Positions 47,834 to 58,195 of a stretch of 64,000 nt of DNA are shown piece after piece. The stretch's first letter is position 1. Each line of letters opens with the position of its first letter. The position numbers and the translations under genes are program-made. The notes below the pieces were generated by a model. It saw only the letters and a program-made list of their open reading frames with translations, searched no databases and had not been told where the DNA came from. This DNA comes from Nothophaeocryptopus gaeumannii (Eukaryota > Ascomycota > Dothideomycetes > Mycosphaerellales > Mycosphaerellaceae), in NCBI GenBank assembly GCA_031771865.1, contig JASISA010000026.1, forward strand, positions 1,364,001 through 1,428,000, given 5' to 3'.

Positions 47834-50800
47834 GACTCAGCGTCGAGAAGAAGAGGAATTCCGTCGCTCAAGAGTTGACGTGGGACATGCAGTCGAAAGA
47901 GTGAGGCTGCAAGCGGTGGATAGTCGCCGACCGTGTTTCGTTTCGTCTCGTCTCGTTTCTCCGCGGCGACCAGGCTGCCTGCAACACAGTCGTCAGGGAG
48001 GATGGAATGTTCAATTCCACTGGTGCTATGTCTTTCCAAGACCAGATGCTGCAGGCGTTCCAAGAAGTAGAGGTAGAGATGTGAGGTGGTGGTGGTTGGT
48101 ATGGAGTGTGATGCAGAGACGCAGAGGGCGAGAAGGCAGACGAAGTGGTCTCACGCCAGCGAAGCAAGCCGTCGCCAACGATCGGCAGCCGGCCTGCAAT
48201 GGCGCAAAAGCCAACGGGTAATCCACACGTGCTGCGTGGGCGATGCCCGGCCGTGCGTCTGCTAGTTTGATGATGGCACAGATGGCACAGACGACACAGA
48301 CGAATGAGGTGAGGCTTGAATCTGCGGATGTCGTTCCGGCAGAAGAGGTGTTTGTCAAAGATGAATGGAAGCGTTGCAGCCCGACGGTGAGATGTGATAT
48401 ATGTCTGGCAACGGTAGCTGATGAGAAAGAGGAGTGCAGAGTGATGATTAGGTTGAGGATGCAAGCGTGCCAGGCGTGTACGTCCGTACCAATACCCTAC
48501 GTGCCAAGCGTCCACTCTTTTGCTGCGATGCGATGCGATGCTGCTCGCCCTGGCAAATGCGAGCATCCTGACCTTGCTTCCCGTCCTTCATCATCAAAGA
48601 AAGGGAGCCATCGCTATCAATCTATTACGCTTCCCTAAAATGGCGCAACCAGCTAGGGAAGGCCGTATCTGCACCCGTTCCCCGCCCGCACGCCGCCTGC
48701 CGTCCACGCATCGACAAGCGTAATCCACGAATGGACTGCGCCTGCACCGTGCACACGGAGCCAGCAGCGAACGAGCCGTCCAGCAAATCGCGGGCCTCGC
48801 CCTCCCTCCCGTGCCATCTCAAATCGACCTATACGAGAAATACCGAAGAGGCATCGTCGCTGTGATCGGCAACAAACCACATGTCAAAGCGCGTGCCAGA
48901 TCCCCCCGATAGCTGATCTCGTGCGCGGCCATGGACGAACAAGATCTTGACACGCATACCCCCTCCTCTACCTCGCAGGCTCGCAGTTACAGGATTGGCA
49001 TCCTTTGACATGGCTCTGATGGGTTGGTACGGGGCAGCAGCTGCATCAATGACGCGTTGACTGTCGATGTGTATTGCCAATACCGCTGGCACTGTTGTTG
49101 CGCACATCTCACCAGCACACACGAATGAGAGCCAGCGAAACGTCTTGCCATTTCTCGTTCAAAATGCCTTTTGCAGACTTGCCCACTGGCCCTGGAAAGT
49201 CATGTGGTTCAGCGGTGCCTGTGGATCCTTCGCGGCCGCGGCACAGAGTCTAGGATTCCGAGCGCCTATTAGCGCTGTCTGTGGACTTCCATCACTTCTG
49301 GAGATGAAACGCCATTCGAAGACAGATCGGCATGTGGAGCGGTGCCTGCAATTCGATCTGACGACGACGACTCACAATGGACACGTTTTTGTGCCTCATC
49401 CACCTCGCTGGTTCCGAGGACTATACCTCCTATCATGTTGCCCGGCCGCGCTGGTGGGAAAGCCGCGCTGGTGGGAAAGCCGCGCTGGCCTTGCAAGAAC
49501 ACAAACCATGGGAAATCAAAGACGCTCGTACGCCCAACATCAATGTACGAGCTTAGAGACTCACGTCCTAATGCACGTGTAATCGGTCAAGTATCCACAA
49601 TAGAACAATCTGCTCGATCTTGCTTCAAACAGTCCAGCAAGATATGCGTGCATGCAAAGAGCGGATCATGGCGCTGGGTATGTTGTGCTACCGTCACACA
49701 ATATCTGCCAGGCGGCCATTCAGCTCTCCTACCCAACGCCTTCCTCGCTGTTATCTTTTGATTTATCAATATCATATTAGACCAAATTGCTGACGAAAGT
49801 ATTGAAATGTTTGACTTGAGATAAAGGCATCCCTCGTTCGGCACATTTCATGTAGGAAATTCATCTGGCGTTCGTCGCGAGAGCCAGTGTCAATGCGCTG
49901 CCTTCTTTCCTCACCGCTGCGACTTTGATCTGACAAGGGTCGAACACAAACACTCAACATACGGCACGGTCACGTTCCCGCAACATCCTGGTCGAAATCC
50001 TACGGAAGCGGAACTTCATCTTTCCTTGTGGCGACGTACGCACGTCTGCTTTCTTTCATCCACACATTTTTCTGCGATCTGACATGGAGGACGGCCATGT
50101 ACCGCTTCAGAGTGGAACACCGCACGCTCGAGTACCTTCCTCATACATAGACGAGAGAGGAACGAAGTCCTTACGAAGTCTTAATGGATCCCAAAGCAGT
50201 GGGTTTGTGAGATGAAAGCAAGCCTCGCGTTTGCTGCCATTCTTGGAACGGAGCGTGTAACGCTGTGAGGCAACAGGCCAGCCGCTTCTGGCAATCGCAG
50301 ACTTCCTATACCTGTCTGTTGGGTGTTGCTGCCCAAGTGTGATCTGGAGTTCGGGAGCGAAATTTCACTGGGTCTCTTGTTGACTTCAGCTCCTGTGGTT
50401 GACGTGTTTGACCGTAAACGAGATGATGAGGATACGACCTTGAAGAGGGGATCCTCGTCGTCAGGAGACAGAGAGGCGAGGGTCTGCTCACGACAACACG
50501 CGCATGCTGATCAATAGGTCCTACAGCTCGACATTGACAACGTGCATGAATTTCAACATTCGAAGAGGTCCTGTCCCACCCCAACTCTCCCCAAACGGTC
50601 TCAGCTCGACCCAGCAGAACGGTCACGACGAGAACTGCGAACTGACAGCCTCATTTCGAATTTTCGATCGCACCAACCCTGTCACGGCTTGCTCCCTTGA
50701 CACGTCTGTGACATCCATTGTCGCAATATCGTCGCAGTCTAGATGTCCGTCGGCGAGAGACATGGTGTACTGCCCGGGCTAGTTGATCTGGTTGTCGTTG

Positions 50801-51125
50801 CCCTCTTCAACAGCCAGATCCTGCGGTGGGAAGGCCGAGAGAGGGCGAGATTCTTGAAATCCAGCAAGCTCGGTCGTCTGCTCGGTGTCTGTGGTGACCG
50901 CGCTAGAGACTTCTAGCCGCGGCGGATAACACGATCATATGAATGGCCTTGAACCCTAAATCTGCCTGGAGAGAAACACTTCCAAGGCGTTCATTTGGAT
51001 GTCTTCATCGACCAGGTACCTACACTGTACTGTAAGCCCTCAACCTCTCAAGTTCCAATTTCGTCATCCTACCCTTCGTTCATGTCTCATACAATCATAT
51101 CCCCTCCCATCCCTCACCCTCCAAC
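47834..51125. other. Gene-poor 3.3-kb stretch
   Basis: This is the longest stretch without a supported gene in the window. Open frames are short, overlap each other on both strands and lack family features (for example 48243-48638 and 49342-49761). It holds one 17-bp tandem repeat (listed separately), a CpG-rich part near 48640-48720 and runs such as GATGCGATGCGATGC near 48530. I see no transposase, tRNA or HET-type remnant. A long non-coding transcript or an unrecognised multi-exon gene cannot be excluded. Confidence 0.5.
49446..49488. repeat. 17-bp tandem repeat, 2.5 copies
   Basis: CCGCGCTGGTGGGAAAG at 49446-49462 and 49463-49479, with the first 9 bases again at 49480-49488; copies identical. 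Confidence 0.9.
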
Positions 51126-52356
51126 TCATGGCCAACACTCCTCATGACTCCAGGTGCCACTCTTTTCATCAAACTTATGCACCTGTCTCCGACTCTTCTT
51201 GGGATCGCTCAGATCCACACTCTCAACCTCCTCGGGTCGAATCACCACTACGCGGAAGTTCTCTCGTGCTGTAGGGTCTTCGAGATCTTCTACTTTGCCG
51301 CCGAGCTCGAGATTCTTGTCGTCGTAGGGTTTAGAGGTTGGCTGGCCTGGTGGTGGGGCTGCGAATGTTCCTAGAGGACAAGTTGGTCAGCGATGATGTG
51401 TTGAAAATATATGCGGTGCTTATCGGCCGCTTGAGGCGAAGTGCAGAGTTTGATAGTGGCAGACATTGGGTTGCTGCCGCGCGCGGAAGTTGAGGGAGCG
51501 CTTGTGCGATTCATGAGCTCTCAGGTCATGACTTGCAGCTTGCAGAAGAACAACCAGCAGCCAACAACCCAAATGTCTGTGCACTTTACGTTGTCCTTGA
51601 TGTGTTGCTGCCCGACGACGGCCGCCGTCTGGAGGCTTGCCGGAGACAACCAGGCTGTGGCTCGGAAGTCCACTGCTGCCCACATAGGCCTCACCTCTCG
51701 TCTTATCGCAGGAGAAGGCGTCCATGAAAGAGGGGAGAATTCTTGTACTCACCTCTCATCCCGGGACTCAAATTCCCAAAATGTCCCGTAACCTCCCTCT
51801 TCCAACTCCACTGATCCACACCTCCTTCATCAACAACCCTCATCCTCTTTCCCAGTTCTGACTTCACAGTCCTCACCCCAGAACTCTCCTCGCTCTGTTT
51901 CCCTTCTCCTTCAATATCCGGCCCAACTATAAACGCCTTCCCTCTCACTCTCCATTGAACCATGACATCTTTCACCCACCACACTGCCTCTACAGGCCCT
52001 CCTCCTCCCGACCCTTGGATCAATTTCCTGCTGTCCGCATGTCCCGCAGAAGAATTGAATATCTCAAATGTCTTTTGCATCCTCACATCTGTAGTGAATG
52101 TGGGTAAATCACTCTCATAAACCCTGGCATTCTTCTCGGCCGTGTTGTGTTTATTTTCGGGAAGTTCGGCCCAGAATCCTCGCATTATACAGTAGCGAGC
52201 TCGAGGGATGTAGGGGACTGGGGAACCGGAGGGGGCGGGGTGGAGGGAGGAGAAGACGAATTCGGGGGAGTCCATTTTTGAAACATGCTCACTGAACTGC
52301 TTCTTCCAGGGGGCTTCGGCTGGGTAGCCTGGTTGGCTCGTAGCTGTGGAGGCCAT
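51126..52356 (-). CDS. PNPOx-like FMN-binding protein (pyridoxamine-phosphate-oxidase-related, Alr4036 type)
   Basis: Exons complement 51753-52356 and 51126-51370 encode 282 residues. The junction gives NLSPGMRGTFAAPPPG, and exon 2 continues with ARENFRVVVIRPEEVESVDL, both typical of the Alr4036-type flavin-binding split barrel. Exon 1 has PWKKQFSEHV, RYCIMRGFWAELPEN, TFTTDVRMQKTFEI and VEAVWWVKDVMVQWRVRG, the FMN-site region of the family. Yeast relatives are uncharacterised; the true substrate is unknown. The intron (51371-51752) is 382 nt, six to eight times the usual size here, with GTGAGT..TCTAG ends. ATG 52356 (MASTATSQPGYP) is the first. Confidence 0.85.
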
Positions 52357-52733
52357 TGTACGAACGGTACCTCTGGTGTGTAGGGACGGCGAAAGGGCGC
52401 GGAGGTGGTGGGATAGGCGGGAGGTGATTGTGGACGCTATGGTCGCTGTTATTTGAGCGGAAGCGGTTGATAAGACGTCTCGTGAATCGTTCGTGAGCTG
52501 GGCGATCGAGCGGTCGTTTGGAAAAGGGTGGAACCCGAGTCGGTAGAGTGCAATCGAAGTGTCAAGGTCAGAAGTGTAATGGTAATACTTAAGTCAAGTT
52601 TCCATCTCAATGCTTCGAGAGCTTCACGATCGAGAGCTCTATGACGCGGTGGGGCCGAAGACGCGCTTCGATGATGTCTTCGCGTCAAATCTCGAAAAAT
52701 TGATTCAGCCTGAATGAAATGAAGAAAAAGATA
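52357..52733. other. Intergenic
   Basis: 377 bases: promoter of the PNPOx-like gene up to the edge of the mariner element. Nothing else recognised. Confidence 0.4.
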
Positions 52734-53896
52734 CAGTACTAGGGCTTAAGTCTGCGTCCGTGCGCATCGCGAACTTCCAACGCGTTCAGACACACCAACT
52801 TCTCAATAGTCGCAATGGCTCCACGTCGCATACCACTCGCTGAAATTGACACAAATCGTGCATCGAATACTGAACTTTCATATGGGACGCGTGAGCGCAT
52901 CTACGGGCGTGCGCTTGCAGGGGAAAGTAACAGTCAAATCTCAGCAAAGGAAAAGCTTCCAAAGTCGACAGTAAACACCTCAATCCGACGCACCTCTATA
53001 CGAAAATCAGCTGAACGCCTACCTCGCAGCGGTCGCGCAAAGACGTATACGGTCCAGACGGCTCGCCAGATCGTTCGAGCGGCTCGAAAGAACCCTAAAT
53101 GGACGTACCAATAGATCCGAGACGATACAGGTACCAACTACAGTAGCGACACCCTCCGAACGATCCTACAGGAGAATGGGCTAGTAAACTGGCGCTGTAA
53201 GAAGCGTCCACACCTTACTGCTGAGCACGCTCGCCTCCGGCTTCGTTTTGCCAACCTCCATCGCAACACAGACTGGTCAACGTACCTGTTTTCAGACGAG
53301 TGTTCAGTCGAGAAGGGCTCAGGCAAAAAGAGGCAGTGGGCCTTTGGATATCCGAGCCAGAAATGGCAGCACGATAAGATTGAGGAATACCCAAAAGGAA
53401 AGTAGGCCTCTATAATGATATGGGCTATGATAGGCCGCAGTGTAGCTGAGTCTGAGCTCATAATAATGGATAGGGACGTAGGGGCACTAAGAGGAGGGTA
53501 TACAGCAAGATCTTACATAGACACACTCGAAGCAGGCCTGGTTCCTTACTACGACGGTCAGACCTTTCAGCAGGACAACGCTTCTATCTATACAGCCTAT
53601 CATACGAGGTACTGGTTCCAAGAATAGGGGATATATGTCCTTCCAAACTGGCCACCTTACAGCCCGGATCTTAACCCTATTGAGCATATCTAGTGGCACC
53701 TTAAACTAAAGGTATATGAGCTGAGGCCTGACTTGGACAGTATTACCAATAAAGACCGTCAAAAGGAGATTCTCATAGCAGTGTTACCGGAGGCCTGGCG
53801 TGCTATTCGGCGTTCAATAATTGAGAATGTGTTGGACTCTATGCCAAGAAGGATTCAGGCAGTTATCGATGCACGGGGATGGCAAACCAAGTACTG
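52734..53896 (+). mobile_element. Decayed Tc1/mariner transposon, about 1.16 kb
   Basis: One transposase frame can be followed from ATG 52815 (MAPRRIPLAEIDTNRASNTE) to the TGA at 53895-53897. It carries N-terminal helix-turn-helix sequence (SQISAKEKLPKSTVNTSIRR) and catalytic-site regions: LFSDECSVEKGSG, TFQQDNASIYTA and PPYSPDLNPIEHI. Four in-frame stops interrupt it, all TAG (about 53113, 53404, 53625 and 53690), at sites where Trp or Gln codons would fit. This is typical of RIP. The ends are short inverted repeats: CAGTACT at 52734-52740 after a TA, and AGTACTG at 53890-53896 overlapping the stop codon. The 3' TA is not preserved. The copy cannot make transposase. Confidence 0.88.
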
Positions 53897-54292
53897 AACA
53901 TACAATATGTAGCTCGAGTTGAAGCCTAAGATCTCAGCATTTATATGAATCGATCAGCTTGTTAATGCGATAACGTGGTGTTGAGAAATCGTCACTTGAA
54001 GTTCAGCTATTATATTGAGGATGGTCGCCAAGCGCAGACTTTTCCGGCGTGACTGTAGAGAAGGGGGCCGGAAGGATGGAGGTAGGAGAAGTGAATAAGA
54101 GATCAGTATACTGCTCTCATTCATGCTGTAGACGCGCTCTTCAATCATGCTGCTATGCCATTACTGCTTCCTTGCTTGTGCATTCCGTGCCAGAAAAAAA
54201 GCTCTCAACCAATTGCTCTCGCTCATGCAAACCAAACGAACAAACCAATCGTGAAACGATTCCTCTCTTGCGCTGCCTCCATACGAGGACGT
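53897..54292. other. Intergenic
   Basis: 396 bases from the mariner end to the stop of the SET gene. AT-rich at first (ATACAATATGTA near 53900); no gene. Confidence 0.4.
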
Positions 54293-56071
54293 TCAACCAT
54301 CCAACGGAGTCGGTGGCTGAGCAGCCTGCTGTCCTGGCTGCCGAGGCTTCGTTCGCCAGCTCTTGTTGTTCTTCTTCGTCTTCCGAACACCCTTCTTTGG
54401 GCTCTTCTGTCCACCATAGCTAGCAATCTGGTTCTTCTCGTGCTGAGGCAAACGAAACTGCTGCGCGCGAGGTGAGAGCGAGGCCCAGAAGTTCTTGTTC
54501 AGAGTGAGGCAATGATTACGCAACATAGTATGCACGTCCTCGATGTGCACGACGCTGGCATTGCCTGACTCAACCAGGTCGTCGACTTCAGGGCCGAACA
54601 AGTTGAACTCGACCTCGTGCTCGTTGACAGCGTACTCCATGGCCTTCTCAAAATCTCCAAGCTGCAAGGCGATCTTGCTGGCTGAGCGATAGGCCTTGGC
54701 GAGTTCGGTCGCTGTGAAGCCTTCTCGGATGAGTATTGCGATTCCGTCTTCGATTTGCAGGAGTGCTTCGTACGGAGAGCCTGCTTAGAGTCAGATTGAA
54801 ATCATGATCGCCGAGCAAGGTTCACATACCTGGAACGAAGCGCCCATCTCCTGGAGCACCGTCGTAGTATTGGTTCAGGCCCCAAAAGATGGTGGCGAGA
54901 GAGTTACGCATCTGGTCAGGTCGTGATGATGGATCGCCGCAAGCAACGCACTGGCAAGTGAAGCCGTAGTTCTCGCGAAGTTGTCGCTGTCGGTCTTCAC
55001 GCAACTGAGAAACACGTTAGCTGGATTTCTGTCTTCAAGCTTTTGGACTCTGCTTTGCTTACCTGGTAGTTGGAAGGTGCGCCCAGGTAGTTGGTGCAAA
55101 GCTCCTCGCCTGCTTTGATGTCGCGCAAAGCGTGCACGGTCTGCTTTCGGAGCGTTGCGTTGTTGGTGTGGAAGACGTTCGGCACGCAAGAGTGGTTCAA
55201 CCGAGAAGTGACTGGGAAGACGCCGTGAGAGCCGTCGGCGAGTTGGAAGTTGTTAACGGCGAAAATTTCCATCACCCGCACGTGTTCTTTGATGTGAAGC
55301 TCCTCATGCTCTGGTGGGAATTCGAGACGCAAAAGGCACTTTCGAGCGGCTTCCTCGAACTCGGAATCAGATTTCTCGGAACGGCAGCCAAAGAGCTTGT
55401 CGTAAGTCCCCTTGTGGGTGGGAGAGAGCTGCATGTAGCGGTGGTACGCAGCGTCGAGGTTGTTGTTTCGAATCCGTACCAATGTTCGCTCGCAAATCAG
55501 GCGCGTGCCCATTGGGATGTCTCGAGTAGCGAAAAGGCCCATGCCCTTGCCATTGGTCTGGCGCAGCTCGTAGAGAGCTTGCGGCTTGAATTGCGTCTTG
55601 AACTGCGGCTTGAACTCAGCTGCGGCGCCGCTCAACTTGCTGGTGCTCGTGCCAGTGCTGTCTTCTGTTAGTCGAGCCCAAGAGACTTTCGAGTTGAAAG
55701 GCGGCTTACCTCGAGGTGGGCGTCATTAGTGCGGACGACGCGGAATCGTCGCTGCAGGTGGCGGCTGTTGCAGGACTTGGAGCGCGCCGGGTGGGAATTT
55801 CCACCATGAGACCAGCATTATCCTTGACGTTGGGACTGGTAGGTGACTCTGTTGGCGTGTCGGCTGGCATTGCGCCTGGATCAGAGGGCGATGAGGTCTC
55901 AGCAGTCAGAACGGCGACAGCGAACATGTTCGACGGGGAGGCGAAGGTGGCGATGGCCTCACTGGGAGTATCGACGAAGAAGAAGACGTGCTTCAGGGAG
56001 TTGAGCGCCGCCATTACGAGGTCTGAGGTACTTGAGAAACTGGGCGATGCTGAGAAATGCTCTCGGTGCAT
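54293..56071 (-). CDS. SET-domain protein (SMYD/Set5-like lysine methyltransferase)
   Basis: Four exons: complement 55710-56071, 55063-55657, 54830-55004 and 54293-54780, with introns of 52, 58 and 49 nt. They encode 539 residues. The SET core shows NGKGMGLFATRDIPMGTRLI (start), SRLNHSCVPNVFHTNN (SAM/pseudoknot motif NHxCxPN) and IKAGEELCTNYLG. The post-SET zinc cysteines are in FTCQCVACGDP. There is no MYND finger between the SET halves. The C-terminal half is helical (ATELAKAYRSASKIALQLGD), ending in a basic Lys/Gln/Pro tail. The substrate is unknown. The first ATG is 56071; ATG 56014 (MAALNSLKHVFFF) is an alternative. Confidence 0.85.
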
Positions 56072-56352
56072 GTTGTGTTTTCAGTGTGGGAGAAGCGCTG
56101 GGAATTTCAAGCTCGAGGTCGCTGTGTGACGCGTTTGCAGCCTGAAGGGCAATTGCGTTAGTAAGGTTACACAAAGAAACAGCTGGGACGAGAAACAACG
56201 AGCAGCGTTTGGGAGCGTCAAGAAGGTGTGAAAGTGTGATTGAAGCTTACAGTTTGAGAATCAATGCAATCCAGTTCTTTCGGTAGACCTCCTGAGCAGC
56301 TGCCCCTTTGCTCTAGACCTCGTATTTCAGGGAGAAGAGCTCACGAATCAAC

Positions 56353-57785
56353 TCATATCGCCCAGCCACTCGCTTTCTTCTTCGCGCGGACCTTTTCGTT
56401 GACAACGTCGGGCTCCTGCGGTAGGTCCAACGGCTCGAGTCCAAAACCGGCAGCATTGAAAGGCTTCTCAAAATGGCCATTTTCCATCGAAAGGCCGCCA
56501 ACCTCCTCAGCGAGTTTCGGATCATCCACTTGAGGATCCTCAAGATCCTCTTCATCACCATGAATTTCTTCGTCCTTGTCCTCTTCATCACCCTCTTCAG
56601 CACTCTCTTCGTCTGCTTCCTGGTCATCTCCTCGTTCTGCATTCTCGTCTTGTACAATTTGGTCACCCGCTGTCGCTTCTACGAACCGCTCAAGCTCCTT
56701 CCCCATCTTCTTGGAGAAGCCGCTGGCTTCGACCTCAATATCTAGCCGCCTTTCTTGATCCATCCCCTTCAGGGCATCCGCCAAGAATGGGCCTGGCTCG
56801 TCGGATGTGTACTTGAACCTCCGCTCAAAGTAGCGCTTGACGCAAGCCACGTCTCTATCGAAGTAGTATTGTGCATTCGTGTGATTTGTACTCACGGTCT
56901 GAGGAAAGTCGATTAGAATTGGGATGACCTTCACCTTATCTCCTTTCGTCTCTTCCTTGATGAGGATGTTGAATTCATTGAAGTCTCCGTGTATAAGTCC
57001 GCGTTGTGCAAGGTGCACGATCAACGCCATCAGCTCCGCGTATAGCTTGCTGGGGTCTGCGACGCTGCCGACCATGCGCAATGGGAATGAGTCAATGAAC
57101 TCCATGACGACTGTGTGTCGACTCCATGCGATAGGCTCAGGGACTGGAAACCCTTCGCGGTAAAGCACGCGCATGAATGCATGCTCCTTCTGCGCAGCGA
57201 GACGAGACAGATACATCCATGATCCGCTGCTTCGCTTGCGGAGATAGTCGCGATTGTTCTTGACAGTTCGGAAGGAGATTCGACCAAGACGATGGAGCTT
57301 CAGTACCTGTTGCCGGCCTTCAGGAGATGCGGTGATGTAAATGTCAGACTCCTTGCCCACTCCAATCTGGTTGCCTAAGCTGTAGATTGTGTTGCTCTTT
57401 CGGTGCGCGTTCAAAGCCAGGTAGTCAAGACCGCCATATGTCAGTCGGTAGCCGTCATCTAGCACACGATCAGATTCGTGTTCTTCAATAGATAAATCGA
57501 CAATAGGACCAAACTCACATCTTGCATTCTTGACTTTTGCGATCAGTCCCACTTTGGCCAGGGCTGAGATGTTCCGGTGGATGCCACTTCCGCCTCGAAG
57601 TCCAGATATTGACTGGATTAAAGGGACAGGTACGACCTCATGATTCTTGCTTCCTTGCTCAAACTAGCACATGGTCTCAGCATTTATCCTTCGCCATCGC
57701 CAGTGGAGGGGGTCCGACGTACGGCGTTGAGAACGCGCCAGTCATCGTGGGTGAGGTAGCGGATGGCCTTCGTATCGAGCTTCAT
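56353..57785 (-). CDS. rio2: Serine/threonine kinase Rio2 (40S subunit maturation)
   Basis: Atypical kinase/ATPase for final cytoplasmic maturation of the 40S subunit. Exons: complement 57723-57785, 57519-57663 and 56353-57458, with introns of 59 and 60 nt, encode 437 residues. The start MKLDTKAIRYLTHDDWRVL and QGSKNHEVVP are the Rio2 winged helix. The kinase part has NQIGVGKESDIY (ATP loop), LKLHRLGR, LIHGDFNEFNILI (catalytic loop) and ILIDFPQ (metal-binding Asp). The C-terminus is a long acidic tail (EEGDEEDKDEE) ending RAKKKASGWAI. The second intron (57459-57518) is a multiple of three without stops, so retention would add 20 residues in the winged helix. Confidence 0.95.
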
Positions 57786-58195
57786 ATTGGCTCTTTTCCC
57801 GCTGGCTCACAATTACGGAGCGTGACACTCTTCAAGAGAATGAATTGATCTGCATGTGAACAGCGGAAAATTGCCAGTGATGTTGCCGTCGCGCGAGTCA
57901 TGCAGATGTCGGACCAACCTTCCTTCCTTCCGCTGGTCTTGGCTGATCCGGAGCTTGCCTCAGCAACTCGCAGGCGACGAATAGACGCGTTTACGACATC
58001 AATCAATCAACCATCCACACCACTCTTCAACACCAACGTCATCTCTCCTTACCATTCCTCATCGACCACTTGCGCTTCATATTAGTGGTCTTGAGAGAGA
58101 CCACTTGATAGAACCGACACCATCACCCTCCTTCTGTTTGCGAAACATCGACCAGCGAAACGCCGACTTTCCAACATCAGTCTTAGCGGTTGACG
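57786..58195. promoter_or_regulatory. Divergent promoter, rio2 / rpn1
   Basis: 410 bases between divergent start codons. It contains GGTGGTCTTGAGAG and similar runs near 58080-58100, but I do not see a clear match to the yeast proteasome-element consensus. No gene. Confidence 0.4.

Noticed and set aside
48243..49761. Several 100-170-codon open frames
   Set aside because: They overlap on both strands, have no conserved motif and carry low-complexity or repeat sequence; treated as chance.
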